A stretch of 50,232 bases of DNA from contig JBDLJB010000016.1 in NCBI GenBank assembly GCA_039714555.1, forward strand, positions 1 to 50,232, in the 5' to 3' direction. How positions within the stretch are numbered: position 1 is the stretch's first letter; each line of letters starts with the position of its first letter. The position numbers were made by a program, and so were the translations under genes. This document shows, piece by piece, positions 18,836 to 27,378 of the stretch. The notes under the pieces are model-generated. The model was given only the letters and a program-made list of their open reading frames with translations. It did not search any database and was not told the DNA's origin. Source of the stretch: Namhaeicola sp039714555. Its GTDB lineage: Bacteria > Bacteroidota > Bacteroidia > Flavobacteriales > Flavobacteriaceae.

Positions 18836-20092
18836 ATGTTTGCTTTAATTGATTGCAATAACTTTTACGCTTCCTGTGAGCGTGTTTTTAATCCTGATTT
18901 AAATGGCAAACCGGTTGTTGTATTGTCAAATAATGATGGTTGTGTTATTGCCAGAAGTAATGAGGCAAAACCTTTTATACCTATGGGAGCTGCCGCTTTT
19001 AAATATAAAAATGTATTTGAACAAAACAATATTGCAGTATTTTCTTCTAACTATGCTTTGTATGGCGATATGAGTGCCCGGGTAATGAATATGCTTTCTA
19101 CTTTTGCTCCTAAAATTGATATTTATAGTATTGATGAAGCCTTTTTAAAATTTGATAATTTTAAATACCTCAATTTTCAAGCACATGGAATACAAATAAA
19201 AAAAGATATTACTAAATCTACCGGAATACCAATTAGTATAGGTTTTGCCCCAACCAAAGCACTTTCTAAAGTTGCCAATAGAATTGCTAAAAAATTTAGT
19301 GAAAGAACACAAGGAGTTTATATAATTGATAATGAAGAAAAAAGAGTTAAAGCACTTAAATGGCTGGCAATTGAAGATGTTTGGGGTATCGGTCGCCGAC
19401 ATGCAAAAAGATTACAAAAATTAAATATTCACAATGCTTATCAGTTTACACTTTTACCTGATGAATGGGTAAGAAAAAATATGTCGGTTGTTGGTCTTCG
19501 ATTAAAAAGAGATCTGGAAGGAAAACCCACGCTTGATCTGGAAAAAATTAAAACAAAAAAGAATATTGCAACAACACGTTCTTTTGATAAAAATTATAGT
19601 GATTTTGAGCAAATAAAAGAAAGAGTCACCACTTTTTCTGTTAGTTGTGCCGAAAAACTTCGGAAACAAAATTCCTATTGTAACACTTTATTGATTTTTT
19701 TACATACAAACGGATATAGAAAAGAATTACCTCAATACAGTAAAAATATTGTAGTTAAACTTCCTTTTCCAACCAATTCAAATATTGAACTCGCTAAATT
19801 TGCAGTAAACGGATTGGAAAGAATCTTTAAGAAAGGATTTCAATATAAGAAAGCCGGTGTCATTGCAATGGATATCACACCTCAGGAACAACGACAGATT
19901 TCACTTTTTGAAAATTCAGATCCAAGACATCAAGTTTTAATGAACGTAGTTGATAAAATGAACCATAATATAGGGCAACAGAAAATAAAATTAGCAAGTC
20001 AGAATTTAGAAAGAACCTGGAAAATGCGACAAGAGCGTTTATCACCACGATATACTACACAATTAAAAGAAATAATAACTGTAAAAGTGTAA
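18836..20092 (+). CDS. umuC: Y-family DNA polymerase UmuC (Pol V catalytic subunit-like)
   Basis: A 418-residue translesion DNA polymerase. I prefer ATG 18836, which gives the canonical beginning MFALIDCNNFYASCERVF with the first metal-binding Asp. Further motifs are VVVLSNNDGCVIARSNEAK, the catalytic YSIDEAFL (D and E), the thumb region DVWGIGRRHAKRL and the little-finger domain. The C-terminal zone (ALDITPQ-like AMDITPQEQRQISLF) is the UmuC tail. No umuD lies upstream, where one is usual; DUF2797 takes that place. The SRAP gene starts 6 bases after its stop. Confidence 0.93.
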   Translation: MFALIDCNNFYASCERVFNPDLNGKPVVVLSNNDGCVIARSNEAKPFIPMGAAAFKYKNVFEQNNIAVFSSNYALYGDMSARVMNMLSTFAPKIDIYSIDEAFLKFDNFKYLNFQAHGIQIKKDITKSTGIPISIGFAPTKALSKVANRIAKKFSERTQGVYIIDNEEKRVKALKWLAIEDVWGIGRRHAKRLQKLNIHNAYQFTLLPDEWVRKNMSVVGLRLKRDLEGKPTLDLEKIKTKKNIATTRSFDKNYSDFEQIKERVTTFSVSCAEKLRKQNSYCNTLLIFLHTNGYRKELPQYSKNIVVKLPFPTNSNIELAKFAVNGLERIFKKGFQYKKAGVIAMDITPQEQRQISLFENSDPRHQVLMNVVDKMNHNIGQQKIKLASQNLERTWKMRQERLSPRYTTQLKEIITVKV

Positions 20093-20098
20093 AGTATT

Positions 20099-20713
20099 AT
20101 GTGTTTTTATACCCAACAAACCAAGAAAGCTGTAGAAGTTGAAAACCGATTCAACGCCAAAATTATAGATAAAGCATTATTTAGTACAAGTAATGTTATC
20201 AACGGGTTTTCATTTCCAAAAACACCAATTATTACAAATAATGATACATCTTTAATTCAACATTTTCAATGGGGCTTAATTCCTTTTTGGGCAAAAGATG
20301 ATACCATTAAAAAATATACCTTAAATGCCAAAATTGAAACACTTCATGAAAAACCTTCTTTTAGAGACTCTGTGAATAACAGATGTTTGATCATAGCAAA
20401 TGGTTTTTATGAATGGCAATGGTTAGATACCAAAGGAAAAAACAAACAACGCTTTTTAATCACTTTAACCAATAACGAATTATTTGCTTTTGCAGGAATC
20501 TGGACAGAATGGGTAAATAAAGAAACGGGTGAAATTATCAATTCATACAGTATGATCACAACCCAAGCTAATGAATTAATGAGTAAAATACACAATACAA
20601 AAAAGCGAATGCCGGTTATTTTATCAAAAGATAATGAAAATGATTGGCTTTTCGGTAACGACATTGCCAATTTTAAAAAGGTGAATATTGATCTAAAAGC
20701 GGTAGAATGTTAA
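20099..20713 (+). CDS. SRAP-domain abasic-site shielding protein (YedK/HMCES)
   Basis: A 204-residue SOS response-associated protein. Cys2, exposed after removal of Met1, forms a thiazolidine crosslink with abasic sites in single-stranded DNA. The other conserved active-site parts are visible: the asparagine in LNAKIETL, the glutamate in GFYEWQW, and the histidine in IHNTKKRMPVIL. It starts 6 bases after umuC, so both are very likely in one operon, pairing lesion bypass with protection of abasic sites. Family assignment is secure; regulation by LexA is not shown. Confidence 0.93.
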   Translation: MCFYTQQTKKAVEVENRFNAKIIDKALFSTSNVINGFSFPKTPIITNNDTSLIQHFQWGLIPFWAKDDTIKKYTLNAKIETLHEKPSFRDSVNNRCLIIANGFYEWQWLDTKGKNKQRFLITLTNNELFAFAGIWTEWVNKETGEIINSYSMITTQANELMSKIHNTKKRMPVILSKDNENDWLFGNDIANFKKVNIDLKAVEC

Positions 20714-20764
20714 GATAGCAGTATATATTATATTCTTCCTTTTAATATCATATAAAAAATAAAA

Positions 20765-20795
20765 ACCCACTACAAACAAACGTTTAATAGTGGGT
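20765..20795 (-). terminator. Terminator of tRNA-Gln
   Basis: An 8-bp stem (20765-20772 with 20788-20795, ACCCACTA/TAGTGGGT) is followed on the minus strand by a T-rich tract down to about 20750. It lies 20 bases beyond the 3' end of the tRNA and ends its transcript. It also faces the 3' end of the SRAP gene. Confidence 0.7.
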
Positions 20796-20815
20796 CTTCC
20801 CCTCTTTTTTAAATG

Positions 20816-20886
20816 TTGACCCACAAGGATTCGAACCTTGACTGACGATACCAAAAACCGGAGTGCTACCGTTACACCATGGGTCA
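20816..20886 (-). tRNA. tRNA-Gln (anticodon TTG)
   Basis: On the minus strand a 71-base cloverleaf begins TGACCCA and closes with the complementary TGGGTCA (7-bp acceptor stem, discriminator A). The T arm GGTTCGAATCC is intact. The anticodon loop TTTTGGT reads anticodon TTG, which decodes CAA/CAG (Gln). The 3' CCA is not encoded. One mismatch occurs at the base of the anticodon stem. Confidence 0.92.
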
Positions 20887-21090
20887 ATAAAATTGAAACA
20901 TCAAATTGATAATTTCAATACTTACCTTTTCGGATTAAGGAGGCGCAAATTTAATACAAAGTTTTATTCTAACAAAACAGTTTTTTTCTTTTTTTTTCTT
21001 ATCAAATATTAAAAAAATATTTTAGCTAAATATAATTCAACAACAATTTGAATTTATTTAGTAAATTCGCCACAGTTTTAAATCGTATAT

Positions 21091-24000
21091 ATGCTTTCTT
21101 TTGATTATAAAAAATACAACAATATTCTTGGCTGGATTGCTTTTCTAATAGCCTTAATTACTTATACTTTAACGCTTGAACCTACAGTAAGTTACTGGGA
21201 TTGCGGAGAATACATATCAACATCTGTAAATTTAGCGGTTGGCCACCCACCGGGAGCTCCTCTGTATCAAATGCTAGGTGCTTTCTTTGCTATGTTTACT
21301 TCCGATATATCGCAAATTGCTAAAATGGTAAATTTTATGTCGGCTTTAGCTAGTGCATTTACAATCTTATTTTTATTTTGGACTATAACCGATCTCGCAA
21401 AAAAACTTGTATTAAAAACTTCTAAAAAGCTTACAACAGCCAATTCAATAGCTATTTTAGGTAGTGGTTTGGTTGGTGCTTTGACTTATACATTTTCAGA
21501 TAGTTTTTGGTTTAGTGCTGTAGAAGCCGAAGTATATGCTTTGTCATCATTTTTAATGGCAATATTATTTTGGCTTGGATTACGATGGGAAGCCGAAATG
21601 GATCAACCCCGTGGTAACAAATGGTTGTTACTCATAAGTTTTATTGTAGGCCTATCATTTGGTGTACATATACTATCTTTACTAGTTATTCCTTCAATTG
21701 TATTTATATATATCTATAAAAAACGTGCTTCTTTAACTACCATACAATTTTTAATAGCGAATGTTATTTCTGTTTTAGTCTTGGCTTTTGTTTTTAAATT
21801 CTTATTTCCTTTTACATTAAGATTTTTTAGTGCTTCAGAATTATTCTTTGTGAATTCTATAGGTTTACCTTTTAATTCTGGTAGTATAATAGCAGGAATA
21901 GTTTTGGTAATTATATTTTATTTTGGATTAAAATATACACGTAAAAAAAATTATTATACCGCCAATTTAATAGTTTTATCGGTGCTATTTATTATGATAG
22001 GATTTTCTTCATGGTTAATGTTACCCATCCGCGCTAACGCAAACACCACCATAAATGAAAATAATCCTTCAAGTGCACGTGAATTATTGGCGTATTATAA
22101 TCGTGAACAATATGGAGATGCCAATGTTTTTTATGGCTCTTATTTTTCAGAAACAGGAGAGCGGGATAAAAAAGCTCCTTTTAGAGATTCTAAACCCAAA
22201 TATGAAAAAGATGAGAAAGCAGGCAAATATATCATTGTAAATAATTACAAAAATGAATTGCCAAATTACTCAAACAAACACAAAGGAATAATTCCCCGAA
22301 TGGTTGATCCTACACCAAGCGTTGTACAAAATTATAAAGCCATTGCAGGAATACCTCAGCGAAGTAAACGTCGCCCCACTTTTGGTGAAAATTTAAACTT
22401 TATGCTATCCTACCAATTTGGGTATATGTATGGCAGGTATTTTATGTGGAATTTCGTAGGTAAACAAGATGATATTCAAGGAAATTTAGACAATCATGGT
22501 AATTGGCTTAGTGGAATTGGCTTTATTGACAATTTTAGATTGGGCTCTCAAAAAAATCTGCCCAGTGATGTTTTAAATAATAAAGGCCGAAATGTTTACT
22601 TTTTTTTACCACTGATATTAGGACTTATCGGACTCTTATTCCATTTAAAAAATGATAAAAATGATTTTTATCTTTTATTCCTTTTCTTTGCCTTTACCGG
22701 TTTAGCAATTATATTTTATACCAATCCAAAACCTTTTGAACCACGAGAACGTGATTATGCTGTTGTTGGTTCATTTTATGTTTTTGCTATTTGGATAGGG
22801 TTTGGCGTATTGGCATTATTCGAACAATTCAAAAATAAATTCAATCCCAAACTCCTAGCTATTACTATAACTATTGTTGGTTTATTAGCTGTACCAACAC
22901 TTATGGCCAAAGAAAATTGGGACGATCATGATCGCTCAGGTAGGTTTGCAACATACAACAATGCCAAAGCTTATGTTGATTCATGTCAGGAAAATGCCAT
23001 TATGTTTACAATTGGTGATAATGATACTTTTCCGCTTTGGTATATGCAAGAAGTTGAAGATTATCGAACAGATATCAAATTGATCAATACCAGTTTATTT
23101 GCCAAAGATTGGTATATCGATCAACAAAAAAGAAAAACTTACAAAGCAAATCCTATACCTTCTCAATTAACTCATGATGATTATAAAGAAGGTTCATTAG
23201 ATGTTGCTTATCACTATCCTTATCCTTTTCCTCAATTTAAAGATTCAGTAGTTGATATTAAATTTTTTATGAGATGGATTCAAAGTAAAGATAGCAGGAC
23301 TTTTATTGATTTTGAAGAAAACGGACATCCTGAAAAAGTTTATCCTACCAATAAAATACGCTTAATGGTTGACAAAGACGCTGTGCTTAAGAACGGAATT
23401 GTTGATCCAAAATTCGCAGACTCTATTGTTCCGTTTATCGATATCACTGTTAGTGAAGCTGCTTTAACAAAGAACCGAATCTTAATGCTAGATATCTTAG
23501 CAAACAACAATTGGGAAAGACCAATCTATTTTACAGGTGGAGCTCAAGCTGCTGAAGAGTATATCTGGCTAAAAGATTATTTACAATTAGATGGTTTGGC
23601 CTATAAATTTGTACCTATAAGAACACCCATTAAAAATTCTAACTTTATGGATATGGGAAGAATTGACACTAAAACCATGTACAAACATGTGAAAGAATGG
23701 AGTTGGAAAAATTCAAATGGTAACATCTATGTAGATCCTGAAACAAGAAAAAATGGTATTTCATTTAGAAATAGTTTGGGAAGGTTAGCCGATGAATTAA
23801 TAAAAGAAGGTGATTTTGATAAAGCCGAAGAAATTCTTGATCTTTCAGTTGATAAAATGCCTATTGATAAATATGGATATTATCGTTTGATCATTGGATA
23901 TATTGAATCGTATTATAAAATTAAAAGACCTGAAAAAGCCAGGATTATTGTTGAATATTTAATAAATAATTTCCAGGAAAGCATCTTCTATTACAGTAAT

Positions 24001-24171
24001 GTAAGTTCATTAGAATTAACACAAAATTTTAGTGATCTTGAAGGAACTCTAGATCTGTATCGCTATATAGTTGCTACAGTTCAGGAATACGATACTGAAG
24101 ATTATACTGTCAAATTAAAAGATGAATTTATGGCTTCGGTAACTTTATTGGAAGATGTTTTGCAAGAATAG
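21091..24171 (+). CDS. DUF2723 membrane glycosyltransferase (protein O-mannosyltransferase-like)
   Basis: A 1026-residue polytopic inner-membrane protein. The first half has about ten transmembrane helices and carries the family signature EPTVSYWDCGEYISTS (about residues 30-45, with the conserved acidic pair) and VGHPPGAPLYQ, features of GT-C type glycosyltransferases that use lipid-linked sugars. The second half is soluble and periplasmic, including NWDDHDRSGR and a short helical repeat region near the C-terminus. In Bacteroidota this family is thought to take part in O-glycosylation of exported proteins; the sugar is unknown here. Single gene, preceded by the tRNA on the other strand. Confidence 0.9.
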   Translation: MLSFDYKKYNNILGWIAFLIALITYTLTLEPTVSYWDCGEYISTSVNLAVGHPPGAPLYQMLGAFFAMFTSDISQIAKMVNFMSALASAFTILFLFWTITDLAKKLVLKTSKKLTTANSIAILGSGLVGALTYTFSDSFWFSAVEAEVYALSSFLMAILFWLGLRWEAEMDQPRGNKWLLLISFIVGLSFGVHILSLLVIPSIVFIYIYKKRASLTTIQFLIANVISVLVLAFVFKFLFPFTLRFFSASELFFVNSIGLPFNSGSIIAGIVLVIIFYFGLKYTRKKNYYTANLIVLSVLFIMIGFSSWLMLPIRANANTTINENNPSSARELLAYYNREQYGDANVFYGSYFSETGERDKKAPFRDSKPKYEKDEKAGKYIIVNNYKNELPNYSNKHKGIIPRMVDPTPSVVQNYKAIAGIPQRSKRRPTFGENLNFMLSYQFGYMYGRYFMWNFVGKQDDIQGNLDNHGNWLSGIGFIDNFRLGSQKNLPSDVLNNKGRNVYFFLPLILGLIGLLFHLKNDKNDFYLLFLFFAFTGLAIIFYTNPKPFEPRERDYAVVGSFYVFAIWIGFGVLALFEQFKNKFNPKLLAITITIVGLLAVPTLMAKENWDDHDRSGRFATYNNAKAYVDSCQENAIMFTIGDNDTFPLWYMQEVEDYRTDIKLINTSLFAKDWYIDQQKRKTYKANPIPSQLTHDDYKEGSLDVAYHYPYPFPQFKDSVVDIKFFMRWIQSKDSRTFIDFEENGHPEKVYPTNKIRLMVDKDAVLKNGIVDPKFADSIVPFIDITVSEAALTKNRILMLDILANNNWERPIYFTGGAQAAEEYIWLKDYLQLDGLAYKFVPIRTPIKNSNFMDMGRIDTKTMYKHVKEWSWKNSNGNIYVDPETRKNGISFRNSLGRLADELIKEGDFDKAEEILDLSVDKMPIDKYGYYRLIIGYIESYYKIKRPEKARIIVEYLINNFQESIFYYSNVSSLELTQNFSDLEGTLDLYRYIVATVQEYDTEDYTVKLKDEFMASVTLLEDVLQE

Positions 24172-24403
24172 TTAACTAAAAATCAAGACTAATTAGATTC
24201 TTCCATTTTTTTATCGACCTTAATAAGGAATAGATATTGTTTAAAACAATTGACCGTTCTTCTTCAGAATGAGTTTCTCTAAGAAATTACTGAAAACCAA
24301 TTCGATATAATTAATTTACTTTAAATCTATTGCATAAACCCATTACTTTACTACATAAAAACCTATCATATAATTAATTTGGTATTTAAGTAAAAAAAGA
24401 TTG
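24172..24403. other. Gene-free upstream region of the amino-acid cluster
   Basis: This AT-rich stretch holds no credible gene on either strand. The only notable item is the short perfect palindrome ATTGTTTAAAACAAT near 24237-24251. The direct repeats described next begin at its right end. Confidence 0.5.
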
Positions 24404-24448
24404 TTTATTTAATTAAATCTTATTTAATTTGTAAAATCTTATTTAATT
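24404..24448. promoter_or_regulatory. Tandem AT-rich direct repeats, candidate operator of the XRE-cupin regulator
   Basis: AAATCTTATTTAATT occurs exactly at 24415-24429 and 24434-24448 (19 bases apart), and its right part TTATTTAATT is also at 24405-24414. The last copy ends 29 bases before the regulator ATG. Nearby CTAATTTGC (about 24465-24473) resembles a -7 element, so the repeats sit where an autoregulatory protein would bind. In such AT-rich DNA chance repetition is possible. Confidence 0.45.
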
Positions 24449-24477
24449 ATATTAAACGATTACACTAATTTGCGTTT

Positions 24478-25032
24478 ATGGATCAAATGGGTAAAAGAAT
24501 AAAGAGAAGAAGAGAAAGTCTTGGCTTTCAAATCAAAGAATTATCTATTAAAATTGGTGTTACTTCTAGCTTAATTTCTCAGATCGAAAAAGGAAAAGCT
24601 TACCCATCTATTGTAACTTTAAAAAAAGTTTCTGAAGCACTACAAACCACAGTTGGAGAATTAATTGGGGAAAACGAAAATTCAATTAAGCATCCTTTAG
24701 TAAGACCAAATGAAAGACGATTGGCAAAAGTGAATCCAGGAGGAACCAGTTCACATTTATTATCAAATCACATTCCGGGAAAACAAATAGAACCTTATAT
24801 TATTAAATTCAGCAAGAATTCTAATTCAAATAAGATCATGACCAGTAATTTCCCGGGTCAGGAGTTTTGCTTTGTACTTTATGGCATTTTTGAAGTTAAA
24901 ATTGATGGAGATATTTATATATTGAATGAAGGCGATAGTTTTTATTTTGATTCGAACAAACATCACTTATTTAAGAATATAAGCGATAAAAATGCCGAAT
25001 TAATATGGATCATAATGCCGAATAATAATTAA
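24478..25032 (+). CDS. XRE-family regulator with C-terminal cupin sensor
   Basis: A 184-residue transcription factor. Residues about 7-62 form an HTH_3/XRE DNA-binding domain (LGFQIKELSIKIGVTSSLISQIEKGKAYPS in two halves). Residues about 110-180 form a cupin_2 domain (FCFVLYGIFEVKIDGD, NEGDSFYFDSNKHH) that usually senses a small metabolite. Regulators of this type often control an adjacent amino-acid or polyamine pathway. It is the first gene of the cluster, 21 bases before the aminomutase gene, and has direct repeats in front of it. It probably regulates the catabolic genes downstream in response to their substrate or an intermediate. Confidence 0.9.
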   Translation: MDQMGKRIKRRRESLGFQIKELSIKIGVTSSLISQIEKGKAYPSIVTLKKVSEALQTTVGELIGENENSIKHPLVRPNERRLAKVNPGGTSSHLLSNHIPGKQIEPYIIKFSKNSNSNKIMTSNFPGQEFCFVLYGIFEVKIDGDIYILNEGDSFYFDSNKHHLFKNISDKNAELIWIIMPNNN

Positions 25033-25053
25033 AGAAAAAATCAAAATAATATT

Positions 25054-26643
25054 ATGAAAACAGTTGCAGAGACACCTTTAAAAAAGTTAAAAAATGAAGA
25101 AATGATAAAGTTTCAACCATCTGATGTTGAAGCTCTAATGAATCGTCATGGTCTTGATGATGATGCAAAAAAAATAATCATAAATGAAAATTTAATCCCA
25201 ACATCATTACTCAATCGATTGCACAACAGTTTTCCTCAGCATTCTATATTAAAAAAGGAATCTAAGGCTATATTTACAGCTAATTCAAAAAATAAATATT
25301 CAGGATTAGCAGGATTTAGAAAAGTATGTGAAATATTAGAAGCTAATGGAATAATACTTAGTGATATAAAGGAACGCGAACTTTTCGTTGAAGTTTATGC
25401 TTTTTTAGCTACCAAGCATGTATTAAATACCATTGACTGGGATAATTATCAGGAAGATCAGGTATTTCAGTTAATTATTCCTCAACCAAATATGATCGAT
25501 AAAAAAGTTGTGGATGAATATAGCAGTATTGAAGATGATGCTGAAAGAAAGAGAATGGTTGAAACCTATAGAGATAAAACCAATCCACATGATGGCAAGC
25601 AAATCCTCAACCGCCCTTCATTCTACACAGAAGATGGAGAGTCGGAATCACTTGACGGAGGTCAGCACAAATATCCACAGGTATTTTTACTTTTTGATAA
25701 AACAACTCAAGGTTGTTATGCATATTGTACTTACTGTTTCCGTCATGCTCAAGTAAGGGGAGATGAGGATATGTTCATACAAAGTGATGTACATCAGGTT
25801 CATGAATACTTAAAAAAACACAAAGAAGTTACTGACATTCTTATCACAGGTGGTGATGCAGGGTATATGCCTACCAGTAGACTAAATGAATACCTGGGGC
25901 CAATTATGGAAGATCCGGAGCTAATGCATATCAGAAATATTAGAATTGCCTCCAGAGCATTGACCTATGAACCAAATGTAGTAGTTAGCTCAAAGTATGA
26001 TGGAACATTTGAATTATTTAAAAAATTAATAGATCATGGTGTTCAGGTATTGTGGATGGGACATTTTTCTACACCTAAAGAATTACTTAATATCCATACA
26101 ATTGCTGCAATTCGCAGACTGAGAGCTAATGGAATTAATGTTAGAAGTCAAAGTCCGATGATGAATCATATCAGTTTGTTTATGGATGATAATGGTAAAG
26201 TAGATATAGATAGATCTGCTCAAAACTGGATAGACCTGGGTCATATTTTAATGATGATGGGAATGCAGTTCCATTCCATATATTGTGCAAGACCAACTGG
26301 TGAACATGATTATTTTACAGCTCCTTTGGCTGATATGGATAAAATTTTCAGCAAAGTATATAGAAGTTTACCATCACTTGGAAGACCATCAAGATATATT
26401 ACCATGACATCATCTGCAGGTAAAACTTCATTGATGGGAGTAGTAGAAGTAAATGGAAGAAAAGCATTTGCATTGAAGTTCAATGAAGCAAGAAATATGA
26501 AATGGTTGGATAAAGTATACCTGGCTGAATATGATGAAGTAGAGAATACCATTGAGAAATTAAAACCTTTCGATGGCGGTGATTACTTCTATAAAGATGA
26601 ATTGGCAATGATTGAAAAAAAATTAGAAGACAATTACAAGTAA
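25054..26643 (+). CDS. KamA-like radical SAM 2,3-aminomutase, substrate probably not lysine
   Basis: A 529-residue radical-SAM and PLP enzyme of the lysine 2,3-aminomutase family, about 100 residues longer at the N-terminus than the clostridial enzyme. The [4Fe-4S]/SAM motif is C221-x3-C225-x2-C228. Arg230 sits where Arg134 of clostridial KamA binds the substrate alpha-carboxylate, and Lys457 (SAGKTS) matches PLP-binding Lys337. The two aspartates that hold the lysine side-chain amine (Asp293, Asp330) have no acidic counterpart: position 293 is Ala412, followed by Arg413, and residues 430-457 contain no Asp or Glu. It should interconvert an alpha- and a beta-amino acid, perhaps one with an acidic side chain. 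Cotranscribed with the CoA-transferase genes. Confidence 0.85.
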   Translation: MKTVAETPLKKLKNEEMIKFQPSDVEALMNRHGLDDDAKKIIINENLIPTSLLNRLHNSFPQHSILKKESKAIFTANSKNKYSGLAGFRKVCEILEANGIILSDIKERELFVEVYAFLATKHVLNTIDWDNYQEDQVFQLIIPQPNMIDKKVVDEYSSIEDDAERKRMVETYRDKTNPHDGKQILNRPSFYTEDGESESLDGGQHKYPQVFLLFDKTTQGCYAYCTYCFRHAQVRGDEDMFIQSDVHQVHEYLKKHKEVTDILITGGDAGYMPTSRLNEYLGPIMEDPELMHIRNIRIASRALTYEPNVVVSSKYDGTFELFKKLIDHGVQVLWMGHFSTPKELLNIHTIAAIRRLRANGINVRSQSPMMNHISLFMDDNGKVDIDRSAQNWIDLGHILMMMGMQFHSIYCARPTGEHDYFTAPLADMDKIFSKVYRSLPSLGRPSRYITMTSSAGKTSLMGVVEVNGRKAFALKFNEARNMKWLDKVYLAEYDEVENTIEKLKPFDGGDYFYKDELAMIEKKLEDNYK

Positions 26644-26664
26644 TATCATTTTAAATATATTATC

Positions 26665-27378
26665 ATGATTAATAAAATTGTTAAAACCCCTGCAATTGCA
26701 GTCAATGATATCCATGACGGAGCTACCGTTATGATCGGTGGATTTGGTGAGGCCGGAAGTCCGATCGAACTCATTCATGCTTTGATCGACCAAGGTGCAA
26801 AAAACTTGACTGTAGTAAGCAATAATACCGGGAGTGGTAATATTGGACTTGCTGCGTTAATTGAGCACAAGCGTGTTAAAAAAATGATCTGTTCATTTCC
26901 CAGAACAGCAAACTCAACGGTTTTTCCCGAATTATATAATGCCGGAGAAATTGAATTAGAATTAGTTCCTCAGGGTACTTTAGCAGAAAGAATAAGAGCC
27001 GGAGGAGCAGGTATACCTGCTTTTTATACTCCAGCTTCTGTAAATACACCACTTGCCGAAGGTAAAGAATCAAGAGTATTCAATGGAGTAGAATTTGTTT
27101 TGGAATACGGTATTAAAGCCGATTTCGCATTGGTGAAAAGTGCTAAAGCCGATAGATATGGTAATTTGCTTTATCACGCAACTGCCCGCAATTTCGGACC
27201 GATCATGTGTACCGCATCAAAAACTGCGATCGTTCAGTCAAAATCAATTGTTGAAGCAGGTGAAATAGATCCTGAGACAGTTGTTACTCCGGGAATATTT
27301 GTACAAAGAGTTGTTGAAATTACAAATCCTGCCCACGAATCGGAATTGGTGGCAAATCAAATGAAATACCCATGGTAG
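26665..27378 (+). CDS. 3-oxoacid CoA-transferase subunit A (PcaI-like)
   Basis: The 237-residue alpha subunit of a family I CoA-transferase. VMIGGFGEAGSPIELIHAL and VVSNNTGSGNIGLAAL near the N-terminus, RIRAGGAGIPAFYTPA in the middle and GNLLYHATARNFGP toward the end are typical. Its sequence looks closer to 3-oxoadipate CoA-transferase subunit A than to acetoacetate transferases, judged by eye. It moves CoA from succinyl-CoA to a beta-keto acid. It lies 21 bases after the aminomutase gene and overlaps the start of subunit B by 7 bases, so the two are translationally coupled. No ring-cleavage genes of the classical beta-ketoadipate pathway are nearby. Confidence 0.88.
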   Translation: MINKIVKTPAIAVNDIHDGATVMIGGFGEAGSPIELIHALIDQGAKNLTVVSNNTGSGNIGLAALIEHKRVKKMICSFPRTANSTVFPELYNAGEIELELVPQGTLAERIRAGGAGIPAFYTPASVNTPLAEGKESRVFNGVEFVLEYGIKADFALVKSAKADRYGNLLYHATARNFGPIMCTASKTAIVQSKSIVEAGEIDPETVVTPGIFVQRVVEITNPAHESELVANQMKYPW

